Assembly (NCBI RefSeq): GCF_032854445.1
Contig: NC_088307.1
Coordinates: forward strand, 6,212,017 to 6,276,016
Length of the DNA stretch: 64,000 bases
From: Liolophura sinensis
Lineage: Eukaryota; Mollusca; Polyplacophora; Chitonida; Chitonidae
Reading direction: 5' to 3'
Of the stretch, positions 49,661 to 57,756 are shown in pieces. Numbering within the stretch: position 1 is the first letter of the stretch; every line of letters starts with the position of its first letter. The notes under the pieces are model-generated. The model saw only the letters and a program-made list of their open reading frames with translations. It made no database searches and was not told the origin of the DNA. Both the position numbers and the translations under genes were made by a program.

Positions 49661-50366
49661 CTACAGGACGCGGGAAGTTCACGAGCGACTGCAACAGATC
49701 TGCTGCGCCCTGGGCTACCCCGAACTCGCCGACCGGGCTTTCGGAGAGAACCATGCGGCTAGCATCATAGCCAAAGAACGCAACGGCTGGAAACCGACCC
49801 CAGCCAGCTTCATCAACGATGTTCAGAAAGCCTGTGTTGAGCATGGCCACGGAGGGCTCTGGAACTCCATGGACTATGACACGAGAGAGGTTGTGAGCAT
49901 CGACATGAAGGCCTGTTACCCAGCATCCTTCCAGGGAGAAGGCGAAGCCAAGGCGTATTTCGAACGTTTCGGGCACCCAACCCACCGCATGACCCGTGTA
50001 GCCATCAATGGTCCTCTCCCAAAAGACATTGGCACCGGCTTTGCAGAGGTCGTCGAGTGGGAGTTCGCGGATAACTGCCATTCAGTTATCCCCGCCTGGT
50101 TTGGGAAGCATTTCGCCGAGAAGGGCTGGGCACCAACACCGCTGCTCGCATACCTTGAACAGTCCGGTCTCTTGAAAACCCTCAAAATCCGCGAAGCAAT
50201 CCTTGCCTTTGGGAAACAGACCGACGTCTGGATGCCCGACAGCCGAGACCAGGCCTGTGCAGTCATAGGCAAGTTCACGCAGGGTAGCAGGGCCGATGGC
50301 AAAAGAATGACGCGAAGGCTGGTCACCGACCAGGGAGAGCTAGACTTCCTTGTGCGTGACACCTGA
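49661..50366 (+). pseudogene. DNA polymerase B palm, first part
   Basis: Holds motif A ('VVSIDMKACYPASF', catalytic Asp plus YP) and a basic stretch ('VIGKFTQGSRADGKRMTRR') that sits where motif B is expected. It ends at the TGA (50,364-50,366). The codon preceding and following are in the same frame as the downstream segment, so this is a nonsense change and not a frameshift. CGA to TGA by CpG deamination is the simplest origin. Confidence 0.75.
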
Positions 50367-52151
50367 CAAAATGGTACGCTTGTGGGTGCCCCTCAAAGGT
50401 GCCCTCTTGGCCACATCCTCGCGTACTACGACAGCTCACAGCCTCAGTACGCCCATCTGCGGGCTTCCATGCTGGCCTACGCCCACATCAACCTCATCAC
50501 CATGCTTTCAAGATTTAGCCCCGGGGAGGCTGTCCGAGTGGCCACTGACAGCATCTATATCCAGAAGGCGGCGCTGCATAAACTGAACGACGTTGATGCG
50601 TACGTGGCGGAAAGGCTCTGTGATTGTGGAGATGAAAATTGTTATGCATGCCTGCCAGGAGAGCCGTACTTTCCCGTGGTTGCCCCGGCCCAGTGGCGCG
50701 ATAAGGGTGAACAGATGTACATGCCGCAGGAACACGCAGCCTATCTACCCAAACCAGAGTACTTGCGGCGCACATGCCAAACACCCGACTCCACCGCACC
50801 TCGCTACACCGACCCGCTAACCCGCCACCAGTTGAGTTACCTTAATGGTGGTGGTGGCAGTGGAAAAACGACACGCGCTATCGAGCTCTTCCGTCGCAGA
50901 GACCCCCTTGTCTTCACGCCAACTCACCGGTTGGCCAAGGAGATGCGAGCCAGAGGGGTCAAAGCCCAGACTTATCACAGCTTCTTCCGCTGGAGTGGAC
51001 AGACTGACTGGACCCCAGAAAGGATGGGCCAGAAATACGTCCCCCGCGTTATCATCTGGGACGAGGTGTGCACTGTGCCACAATCTGTTCTGGAGACGTT
51101 CCTGAAATGGCTCGAAAATAGGAGTGTGCAAGTTATCTGTTGCGGCGATCAAGGCCAACCGCCACCGATTGCAGGTGAAATGCCACATAACTGGTTGGTA
51201 CAGACAGCAGACTACTATGAAGAGGTCAAACACGATCACCGAGCCAAAGACGAGGCGTTGAAGGCCCTCAAGCAAGCAATTCGTCTACAGTCGGATCGGA
51301 AGCAGTGCGAGGAGATGCGAAAAGCTCTACCCGGATGCCTCGGATGGGAGAGGTTTATTGAAGCCTGGAAGCCAAGCGATCTTATCTTGACCTCGAGGCA
51401 GAAGGTACGTGACCGAACGCAGGAGCTCCTATTCCAACGACACCAGGATCGCTGGAAGGACACTCCGGTGCCCCTGCTGTACCACCCCAAGGACAGCCGG
51501 AAGCAAAACATAGAGGTCACCATCCCAGGCACAGAAATCAGAGAAAAGCTGGTTCTCAGCGATGTGGTGGACGTCACCATAGAGGCAGCAGGGAGGGCCA
51601 TACAGACCGAAGATTGGCGCCTCGGATATGCATTGACCGTCCACTCGTCCCAGGGTCTCACGATCCACGCTCCAAAGAAGGTCTGGATCGTTGATGACAA
51701 CCTCCAGTGGTCCAACCTGGCTTACCTCGCCATCTCACGGGTAGAATATCTCAGCCAGCTCGATAGAGTAGCAAGTCCCCCAGAGGAGGGTTCGTTGGGT
51801 GATGCGCCGGCGCCGGCGAAAAAAGAGGACAGCGGAGTCCCCGCCCCCACCGAGCAGCAGACCCGGCAATCCATTCAGAGGAAGCTAGTGGCCTACAAGC
51901 GTCAGGATCAAGCTAGAGGGCTAGATGGATTCAACCTGAAGGTCGACCACGTCCTCGCGCTCAAAGAGGCTCAGGGCAATCTCTGCGCAGCTTGCGACAT
52001 CAAGCTCCTGTGGGCCTACCAGCCCAAAGACACGCAGCAATTCTCCGTTGACCGGCTAGATAACAGCAGAGGCCACACCCGTGACAACGTCCGCCTCACC
52101 TGCCTTGAGTGTAACCGGAAGAGAGGCGCAGCAGCGTTAACGCCGTTGTAG
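50367..52151 (+). CDS. Polymerase palm C-part + SF1 helicase + HNH endonuclease segment
   Basis: A 594-codon uninterrupted stretch. Residues about 35-60 contain motif C (ATDS in place of the usual DTDS). A Cys-rich insert ('CDCGDENCYACLPG') follows. The SF1 helicase occupies about residues 155-470, with Walker A, Walker B, the GDxxQ motif and the VHSSQG motif. The last 80 residues are an HNH nuclease: 'KVDHVLAL', a CxxC pair ('CAACD'), 'SVDRLDNSRGHTRDN' and a second CxxC ('CLECNRKRG'). Polymerase, helicase and nuclease in one chain is unusual for Polintons, which generally carry a stand-alone PolB. Confidence 0.82.
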   Translation, partial: QNGTLVGAPQRCPLGHILAYYDSSQPQYAHLRASMLAYAHINLITMLSRFSPGEAVRVATDSIYIQKAALHKLNDVDAYVAERLCDCGDENCYACLPGEPYFPVVAPAQWRDKGEQMYMPQEHAAYLPKPEYLRRTCQTPDSTAPRYTDPLTRHQLSYLNGGGGSGKTTRAIELFRRRDPLVFTPTHRLAKEMRARGVKAQTYHSFFRWSGQTDWTPERMGQKYVPRVIIWDEVCTVPQSVLETFLKWLENRSVQVICCGDQGQPPPIAGEMPHNWLVQTADYYEEVKHDHRAKDEALKALKQAIRLQSDRKQCEEMRKALPGCLGWERFIEAWKPSDLILTSRQKVRDRTQELLFQRHQDRWKDTPVPLLYHPKDSRKQNIEVTIPGTEIREKLVLSDVVDVTIEAAGRAIQTEDWRLGYALTVHSSQGLTIHAPKKVWIVDDNLQWSNLAYLAISRVEYLSQLDRVASPPEEGSLGDAPAPAKKEDSGVPAPTEQQTRQSIQRKLVAYKRQDQARGLDGFNLKVDHVLALKEAQGNLCAACDIKLLWAYQPKDTQQFSVDRLDNSRGHTRDNVRLTCLECNRKRGAAALTPL

Positions 52152-53150
52152 GACCCCATCAGGGGGAAGCTCAGTATCAGGAGGTACTATAAGCAATTCT
52201 TCACGGACGAAGCCCCGTTGCGGACCATCCGACGTATCGTCTAGATAATATAGCACGGGCTCATTGGGCTTTGTGACAGAGCGCCCCAGCCGGTACACCT
52301 CAAGTGACCATACAGGGTCTGTCGCGCGACGGCGGCCGCCTTCCAGTTCGCCTGGCTGGTAGAGGTAGCGAACGCCCACACCTGACGGGATTTTGCGCTC
52401 ATCTAGTCCTGTGGGGCGACCTGGAACCACAGAAGAGGGCTCAGCCGTTACAGACTTTGCCTTGATGGCGTCTTTCGGCTTTTTACCAGTTAGCCTTGTT
52501 GTCTCGTTATTGAGAGCAGCAACAACAGAGGGCAGCCTTGCCACCCATTCAGTGGACTGGTGTCCGGAAGGAAGGCGCAGCTCCTGAGCATACTGATGCC
52601 CAAAGAGCCGCTCAGCCAGAGTGCGGTTGAAACGCTCTACAATGCCTTGATCCCTGTGCACATCCACCCGCCCACGTCTAACCGATACACCGTGTTTGGC
52701 CAGCAACTGGCTTACAGCACCCATGAATTCACGCCCCGGGTCGACTTGAAACAGCTTTGGCCATGTAAGAGGGCCGCGCTTGTAAATACGGGTCAAAGCA
52801 TCCGCAACCTCTTTTGAATCTTTCGTAGCGAGAGCTTCAGCCTCCTTGTAGCGCGAAGCGACGTCAACCACTGTCAGCGCGTACTTGTACAGCTTACGAC
52901 CTCTCCCCCGTCGGTCGTGCGGCAGAAACAGAAGATCAGCCTGATGAACTTCATTCGGTGTTTCGACGCCGAACAGAGGTCTCGGTATTTGCTTCGGGCG
53001 GGGGAGGTATATCTGCCAGATAGCTTGCTTCTTTAGCCATGCACGAGCCGTATCTTCTGACACTTTGGCAGCAGCGGCTAGCTTGGGGATCGCCGCCAGT
53101 CCCTTCCAGTAGCCCCTAGGGGAGTAATAGATATCCGCCAACTTGGACAT
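52137..53150 (-). CDS. Retroviral-type (DDE) integrase
   Basis: 337 aa from the ATG at 53,150 ('MSKLADIYYSPRGYW'); the frame is open further upstream only from a TTG. Catalytic triad: D72 in 'HQADLLFL', D137 in 'FQVDPGREF', E172 in 'GIVERFN'; the D-E spacing of 34 residues is the integrase norm. An N-terminal helix-turn-helix-like segment precedes it and a C-terminal SH3/chromo-like tail with 'RYLYQPGELEGGRRR' follows. It inserts the element's DNA into the host genome and generates the target duplication. The triad is intact. It overlaps the polymerase stop by 15 bp and diverges from the small gene at 53,291. Confidence 0.92.
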   Translation of the reverse strand: MSKLADIYYSPRGYWKGLAAIPKLAAAAKVSEDTARAWLKKQAIWQIYLPRPKQIPRPLFGVETPNEVHQADLLFLPHDRRGRGRKLYKYALTVVDVASRYKEAEALATKDSKEVADALTRIYKRGPLTWPKLFQVDPGREFMGAVSQLLAKHGVSVRRGRVDVHRDQGIVERFNRTLAERLFGHQYAQELRLPSGHQSTEWVARLPSVVAALNNETTRLTGKKPKDAIKAKSVTAEPSSVVPGRPTGLDERKIPSGVGVRYLYQPGELEGGRRRATDPVWSLEVYRLGRSVTKPNEPVLYYLDDTSDGPQRGFVREELLIVPPDTELPPDGVLQRR

Positions 53151-53290
53151 GATGGTATCATGCCCGTACAGACCCAAGGCTCTAATATCTGGTACCCAGA
53201 TAGGCAAATTCCTATTTTAAGACACGGAAACATGTATGTATGCCCCAAAGCCAAGCAAAGCAAACGTAAGCATAGCATAGCAGCAGCAAG

Positions 53291-53602
53291 ATGGCAGAGT
53301 GGCCGAGTGATAAAGACTTCGACGAGAAGCCAAAAGTCGAGAAGCGAGAGACGCCGAAGTGGCGCGAACTCCCGGACGGCATATATAAGATAGCCGGAGT
53401 TAAGCCGATCAGCACACGCTTCGGTGAAACTTCGGTTCTGGAACTGGATAATATCCGCGGAGACAAATACAAAGCCTTTGCGCCACAGCGGCTACACGAT
53501 GAGTTAAAAGAGACGCCCCCGGCAAATTTCGTTCGGAAGAACGGCTTCCGAAAATGTGCGTCAGACCCCAAAAAATCGTACCATAGCTTTGATTTGATGT
53601 GA
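53291..53602 (+). CDS. Small OB-like protein, putative ssDNA-binding
   Basis: 103 aa, ATG at 53,291. After a charged start, the core 'GIYKIAGVKPISTRFGETSV' followed by 'LELDNIRGDKYKAFAP' looks like the first strands of an OB fold: alternating hydrophobics, a Gly turn and a basic or aromatic surface. A small ssDNA-binding protein would suit its place beside the replication genes. This is an inference from pattern only; no catalytic residues are present. Confidence 0.5.
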   Translation: MAEWPSDKDFDEKPKVEKRETPKWRELPDGIYKIAGVKPISTRFGETSVLELDNIRGDKYKAFAPQRLHDELKETPPANFVRKNGFRKCASDPKKSYHSFDLM

Positions 53603-53720
53603 GAGCATCAAAAAAATTTTTTGTCCATCTGGGGGAAACATCTTTACCCACCTCACCACTAAGGTTGTGTCGGCATTGAGCCCCAAACGCCTTTCGGCGA
53701 TGAAACACGGTCATTTCGGA
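53603..53720. terminator. Convergent 3' ends
   Basis: 118 bp between the 3' ends of the facing genes at 53,291 (+) and 53,721 (-). It contains a run 'aaaaaaattttttt' and a small hairpin at 53,691 (gcctttcggc). Candidate 3'-processing region for both transcripts. Confidence 0.3.
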
Positions 53721-54170
53721 TTACTTGGTGAGTCTTGCTATGGAATAGCTAACGCCGCCAACCACACACATTCCTAGGAAGACAAAGGTCATTTCGCGAT
53801 TTTTTTGACCCTCGGATGGTACGTAGAAATCGGAGAGCTTTGGCTCTGGGCCCAGCAGGGCATCGCGAGCATCGCGTGTAAGTGTTTTGCCCGTGACTCG
53901 GGCATATTCGCGTATGGCGGTCTCAACGTCCCTGAACGTTTGGACGGCGTGGCCCTGGCGGCGAAGTTCATCGTTGATCCAGTCCAAGCGCTCAGTTCGT
54001 TTTCTGGCCCATTTTGCCTGAGCGGCTTGGAGCTGTTCTACCGCGTGATCATGTTGTCTCCGCTCTTCGTCAACACCGGAGCTCCGTAGAAACGAAAAGA
54101 CATAGTTGCTCCCGCTGAAGGCCAGAGCGTTTACGAGAGCGCCGCCCATCATCATCGCGATGGAAGCCAT
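53721..54170 (-). CDS. Small membrane/coiled-coil virion-type protein
   Basis: 149 aa. Hydrophobic N-terminus (MASIAMMMGGALVNALAF), a long charged helix ('RRQHDHAVEQLQAAQAKWAR') that should form a coiled coil, the segment 'GPEPKLSDFYVPSEG', and a C-terminal membrane span ('MTFVFLGMCVVGGVSYSI'). The start ATG overlaps the stop of the upstream gene (TAATG). I recognise the layout as recurrent in Polinton-like elements of marine invertebrates, but no function is known; a membrane or capsid accessory role is inferred. Confidence 0.65.
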   Translation of the reverse strand: MASIAMMMGGALVNALAFSGSNYVFSFLRSSGVDEERRQHDHAVEQLQAAQAKWARKRTERLDWINDELRRQGHAVQTFRDVETAIREYARVTGKTLTRDARDALLGPEPKLSDFYVPSEGQKNREMTFVFLGMCVVGGVSYSIARLTK

Positions 54171-54409
54171 TACCTGATAATATTAGAGGGGAGTATCCCC
54201 TGTTTAATTAACATGTCCTTGGAAACGAGGGCTAAAGCGATATCGACGGTCACCATGCCCAGGTCAAGAGCGGTGGTGTCCAGCTTTGGGATCGGTGCTG
54301 TCAAGGCCATTTTTCCCAGGCGAGCATACCCAGCGGCCAGGAAGGTGACTACAGCTGCGTGGTAGGCCGCGTTGGCCAGCATTTTTCCATCAGTGATGGG
54401 GGAAGACAT
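54170..54409 (-). CDS. Small hydrophobic protein (79 aa)
   Basis: Two hydrophobic stretches ('AAYHAAVVTFLAAGYARLG' and 'LGMVTVDIALALVS') separated by a Pro-rich turn, then a short polar end. It sits in a tight minus-strand run: four bases after the 54,414 gene and overlapping the 53,721 gene by one base. Probably a membrane protein of the virion or the assembly site. Confidence 0.6.
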   Translation of the reverse strand: MSSPITDGKMLANAAYHAAVVTFLAAGYARLGKMALTAPIPKLDTTALDLGMVTVDIALALVSKDMLIKQGILPSNIIR

Positions 54410-54413
54410 ATTT

Positions 54414-54920
54414 CTACAGCATATAGTTAGGGTGGCGCTCCTTCAAATGGAAATTTGGTGGCTCCGAGATTCTGGCTTCGCACGCTGCTGACACTTCGTG
54501 TCGCGTGCTATTGCTGTTCCTGTTCCGAAGGAACCGGGACAGGACCAGGACACCCACCCCAACGACTAACAGCGCCAAGGGGGCCCAGCTGAGCATTTCC
54601 GAGGTTTTGGGCTTTTCAGTCCGCTCCGGCTTTTCTGAGGTTTTAGACTTTTCAGCCCGCTTCGGCTCTTCGGGTGTCGATTCTACGGAATGCGGAAGCA
54701 AAGCAGCTTTAGCTCTGCGAAGTTCCTCTAAGACTTTTTCCGACTTCGCCTTTCTCGCTGCTGCGCTAGCTAGCCCCGCAGCGACTCTTTTGGGATCCTT
54801 CACGCGTTCCGTAGAAGGGGCTGTCACGCTTTGCGGCGCTTGTCTCGTAGAAGGGGCTGCCACGCTTTGGGGCGCTTGTCCCGTAGAAGGGCTCGTCTCC
54901 AGCTTGCTCGTTGGATCCAT
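54414..54920 (-). CDS. Basic/Glu-Lys-rich protein with one membrane span
   Basis: 168 aa. Ser/Pro/Gln-rich start containing two near-identical 11-residue repeats ('STRQAPQSVAAP'-like), then 'DPKRVAAGLASAAARKAKSE', a helical Lys/Ala region, Glu-Lys repeats, and a C-terminal span ('WAPLALLVVGVGVLVLSRFL') followed by a basic tail ending 'HPNYML'. Part of the same minus-strand set. A structural protein is likely, but the function is unknown. Confidence 0.6.
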   Translation of the reverse strand: MDPTSKLETSPSTGQAPQSVAAPSTRQAPQSVTAPSTERVKDPKRVAAGLASAAARKAKSEKVLEELRRAKAALLPHSVESTPEEPKRAEKSKTSEKPERTEKPKTSEMLSWAPLALLVVGVGVLVLSRFLRNRNSNSTRHEVSAACEARISEPPNFHLKERHPNYML

Positions 54921-54964
54921 CTCTATACGTGAAAAAACCGCCTGTTCAAATGCTCAGCGCCATG

Positions 54965-55045
54965 GTTAACACTGCTTAGCTATTGCTTAGCTATTGCTTA
55001 GCTATTGCTTAACTATTGCTTAGCTATTGCTTAGCTATTGGCTTT
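54965..55045. repeat. ~11-bp tandem repeat in the intergenic gap
   Basis: Six copies of 'ttgcttagcta' (one variant 'ttgcttaacta') between the 54,414 and 55,061 genes. Short AT-rich repeats occupy the other two larger intergenic gaps of the element as well. Confidence 0.85.
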
Positions 55046-55060
55046 GCTGTCGTGCCGTCG

Positions 55061-55654
55061 TCAGCAGCAGGGCTCGTCTCCCGCTCGCTCGTTGGATTCA
55101 TCCTGATAAGATGGATTTCGAGGGCACTTGTGTCCAAACAAACAATATTTTGCGGTGGTCAGCGCCATGGTTAGCGGGGCTAAGTACATACCGAAACGGT
55201 GGTACAAATCGCAAGACGCTCTTAATAGAGCGTGGTCAACAAACGGGTCAGCCTCGAGGTCTGCTACAAGCTTTGGTTGATTCTCGGGTGGGATAGGTAG
55301 AACCGTGCTGGCCACCACTGAATAGAATCGCAGTGCGGTTTTTCTGAGCGTCTGCGTCATCTGAGCACCCAGTCGAGCCTCGTAGCGAGAGTACAGCTTT
55401 TCGATGTCTTCGTCGCTCATGGCGTCGATGCCTTCAGCCGTAACGTTCTTCCCCAAATACCGCTCGGCCTGCCCACCAGACGCAAGTGCGGCCAATCTGT
55501 CTCTATGCTGTGTCGCACTGTTTGGCGCATCACCGGGCGGCACATGGCCACCGGGCGGCACATGGCTGTCACGTTCCTTCGGAACAGTAGGGGGCTCGGC
55601 ATCGCCTAGCAGCTCGTCAATCAGGTCGTCACATTCCATCCTTACTCTGTTCAT
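55061..55654 (-). CDS. Conserved-type Polinton protein of unknown function
   Basis: 197 aa from the ATG at 55,654 (a second ATG 15 bases later is also possible; the frame is open upstream only to a TTG). Acidic N-terminus, 'CDDLIDELLGD', a Pro/Gly repeat ('HVPPGGHVPPGD'), then 'AERYLGKNVTAEGIDAMSDE' and a helical half ending with a Cys-rich tail. The last ~15 codons lie in a segment that duplicates the start of the 54,414 gene, so the true C-terminus may have been replaced. No catalytic motif is recognised. Confidence 0.6.
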   Translation of the reverse strand: MNRVRMECDDLIDELLGDAEPPTVPKERDSHVPPGGHVPPGDAPNSATQHRDRLAALASGGQAERYLGKNVTAEGIDAMSDEDIEKLYSRYEARLGAQMTQTLRKTALRFYSVVASTVLPIPPENQPKLVADLEADPFVDHALLRASCDLYHRFGMYLAPLTMALTTAKYCLFGHKCPRNPSYQDESNERAGDEPCC

Positions 55655-55762
55655 TCGAACTATCGCATACGTACACAGTCTCCTTTGTCTAATATAGTCG
55701 CGCAATCAGTATCGCGGCATGCACAAGTGCTTCAGTCATTGTTCCTTCGGAACAAGTACTGA

Positions 55763-56404
55763 TTACTCAACAGCTGTTTGGCTTAACACCTGATAAGCAA
55801 CTGGCTGATCCGTCTTCAGCAGGAGCTTAGAATGCTTCTTCTCTGCGAGCAGCCGTCGAACCGCTGCCCTTTCTTCCGGGGTCGGGATGACGTCATTCTC
55901 TCGGAGGCACTCTCCAAACGAGTCCCGGTCCTTGCAGTGGAAGAGAGCCACCCAACGCGTCTGCTCGCGTAGGTCTTTGAGGACGGAGTTGTACTTTTGA
56001 GTAAGGACCCAGACACTTTGGCTCGCATGACGGCCCGAGAAGGCCAGCTCTGAAAGCATGTCTTTTTCCTTCGTCATCGCCTTCATCGCGCTGCAGTCGT
56101 CAACGATGTACAAAGTAGGCTCTCCCTCGAAAAGATGGTGGAGCGCCCGAAGGTAGTCGTGGAGCCGCTCGCCCGGGTCTAAACAGTAGACCTCTGGATC
56201 AGACCGTATCCACGGCCGCAGCTGGTAGGCCTTGTTATACCGAAGAGTGGGGCATAGGATCACAATATGTTGGAAGGCACCGCGGAAAGGACCCTCCAAC
56301 AGGTCTAGAACGAAGACGGTTTTTCCGCACCCCGTCTGCCCACAGATGATCGCGCTGTGGGCCTCCTTGGGGAAATCAATACAGGGCGCTGACGAACCGG
56401 CCAT
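55763..56404 (-). CDS. FtsK/HerA-type (A32-like) genome-packaging ATPase
   Basis: 213 aa. Walker A 'GQTGCGKT' at residues 22-29, Walker B 'LYIVDDCSA' with D102-D103, followed by 'SGRHASQSVWVLTQ', which contains the expected polar sensor and arginine positions. This is the packaging ATPase family shared by Polintons, virophages and nucleocytoplasmic viruses; it would drive DNA into the capsid. The length is typical. It overlaps the end of the capsid gene by 29 bp, which argues for coupled expression. Intact. Confidence 0.92.
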   Translation of the reverse strand: MAGSSAPCIDFPKEAHSAIICGQTGCGKTVFVLDLLEGPFRGAFQHIVILCPTLRYNKAYQLRPWIRSDPEVYCLDPGERLHDYLRALHHLFEGEPTLYIVDDCSAMKAMTKEKDMLSELAFSGRHASQSVWVLTQKYNSVLKDLREQTRWVALFHCKDRDSFGECLRENDVIPTPEERAAVRRLLAEKKHSKLLLKTDQPVAYQVLSQTAVE

Positions 56405-57671
56405 TCTTGAGGTGTAGCTGAGCGTCCATAATCACATACAGATACACGTTCAATACTCCATCCTCCTCTGCCTCTTTCGTAATCTGCAATGTGATTCCCT
56501 CGCTGGTGTTAACCACGCGTCTCCCACTACCATGCAGCTGGTCGTCGTCACTCGTCCGAAGGTCAAGCCAGAAAGCGTACTTCGACCTCAGGAACTCCTC
56601 CAAGGACACATCCGCCAGACCCAAGTCTTTTACGACCCTAGCCACCTCCGGGTCCCGCTTCCTAATGGGTGAGCTGGCGAAGAAGTTCCTGGCTTCTTCC
56701 CACTGTTGGTATGCCTGCATTCCCTGGCTGTATAGCTGATTGGGGACACCCTCAACGGTAACCTCCACTTTGGCGATCTTCGGGTTGTAGAAGGATTCAG
56801 ACCGACGCTTCCACAATACCCCCGCTGAAGACGTCTCGAACAGCATCAGGATTCCCTTCATCGACCTCGCGGGCACGTTAAGGTTAATGTTCCACAGCTT
56901 GTCGGATTTGTTCTTCGCCAATTTTCGGTGGCGAAGGACGCGATCATAGAAGATTGTGACGTTATGGATGAACTGGCCGCGGATCTGCCTAGCCAGCTCC
57001 TGTTCGGTTATCTTGTCAAACTCCAGACTGATATTGTCGATGGTGTAAGCGGCGGCGGCATCACCCGATGCCTTCACGACCCGGCCGTAATCGTTGAAGG
57101 TTAGTTCGTACTCGAGTCGGTCGGAGAGTGCGCTCTGATAGAACGGCATGTGGCTCTCCAAAATCTCGAAATCTAGTGGGATGCAGAACCGGTTGCCCAT
57201 GGCACGAGCGATCGCATTGTCTCCCGCATTATCATTCGCGTCATCCGCCCCGACGCGATGTTTGAGCATGTTGTCGCTGCCGATGCCTTGGTAGGCCGCA
57301 TTCTGCGGTTCGTTCCTGGTCAGCCATAGATCGCCGTAGCAATGAAATACATCGGAGTCATCGATGGACATCACTTCATTTCCGCTGACTTTGATCGTGG
57401 TCTTCTTTACGATGGCGCGCCCGAGGTTGCCGACCACGGTGGCGTTCGCGTCCGTCGAGTTGAGCGCAATCGTGAAGGCTAGGCGAACGGTGCCGGGAAC
57501 AATCACGTCATGCTCGCCGAGGTTGGGGAAGCGGACCAATAGTTGCTGATTCGCGTCGATTGTGCTCGGATTGTTTGTGACGACCACGGACTGCCGCACA
57601 CCCTTCGCCGCTAACGGCTCTCGGAGTCTTCTGAAGGGGTTGAGTCTGCGGCCGTATGCGTTCGAATTCAT
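56376..57671 (-). CDS. Double-jelly-roll major capsid protein
   Basis: 431 aa, ATG at 57,671. Recognised by the general MCP pattern. An N-terminal strand-rich segment ('LVRFPNLGEHDVIVPGTV', 'IKVSGNEVMSIDDSDV') comes first. The junction block 'NRFCIPLDFEILESHMPFYQ' precedes 'DRLEYELTFND', and then comes a second beta-rich half with 'NINLNVPARSMKGILMLFE' and 'YAFWLDLRTSDDDQLHGSGR'. No membrane span or enzymatic motif. It would form the trimeric capsomers. It is read leftward from a shared 85-bp promoter region and followed directly by the packaging ATPase. It is uninterrupted. Confidence 0.85.
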   Translation of the reverse strand: MNSNAYGRRLNPFRRLREPLAAKGVRQSVVVTNNPSTIDANQQLLVRFPNLGEHDVIVPGTVRLAFTIALNSTDANATVVGNLGRAIVKKTTIKVSGNEVMSIDDSDVFHCYGDLWLTRNEPQNAAYQGIGSDNMLKHRVGADDANDNAGDNAIARAMGNRFCIPLDFEILESHMPFYQSALSDRLEYELTFNDYGRVVKASGDAAAAYTIDNISLEFDKITEQELARQIRGQFIHNVTIFYDRVLRHRKLAKNKSDKLWNINLNVPARSMKGILMLFETSSAGVLWKRRSESFYNPKIAKVEVTVEGVPNQLYSQGMQAYQQWEEARNFFASSPIRKRDPEVARVVKDLGLADVSLEEFLRSKYAFWLDLRTSDDDQLHGSGRRVVNTSEGITLQITKEAEEDGVLNVYLYVIMDAQLHLKNGRFVSALY

Positions 57672-57756
57672 TGGTATTGGTACTATTATGTTAAAGTGCT
57701 ATTATGTTAAAGTGTTATTATGTTAAAGACATAGAAACAAGTGTTTAATTCGGACA
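57672..57756. promoter_or_regulatory. Divergent promoter region between capsid and coiled-coil genes
   Basis: 85 bp between two ATGs pointing outward. It contains three tandem copies of a 'tattatgttaaagtg'-like unit (57,682-57,731). Given the position, these are candidate promoter elements for both genes. Confidence 0.5.

Larger units (their letters stand above)
48252..52151 (+). pseudogene. Polinton replication protein: SAP + protein-primed-type PolB + SF1 helicase + HNH (broken frame)
   Basis: One 3.9-kb reading unit (about 1,300 codons). Order: SAP-like helix-extension-helix, N-terminal region, palm motif A ('SIDMKACYPASF', 49,896), palm motif C ('VATDSIYI', 50,540), SF1 helicase Walker A ('GGGGSGKTT', 50,846), Walker B ('IIWDEV'), 'GDQGQPPPI', 'VHSSQGLT', and a C-terminal HNH nuclease. 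Breaks: a frame change in the SAP-to-middle region (48,330-48,458), a compensating change at about 49,640-49,665, and an in-frame TGA at 50,364. SAP, palm and helicase are all in the same frame; only the middle is displaced. The gene runs convergently into the integrase with a 15-bp overlap. The function would be self-replication of the element; in this copy it cannot be made as one chain. Confidence 0.85.

Noticed and set aside
50817..51715. Minus-strand ORFs opposite the helicase
   Set aside because: They are shadows of the helicase reading frame; no motif.
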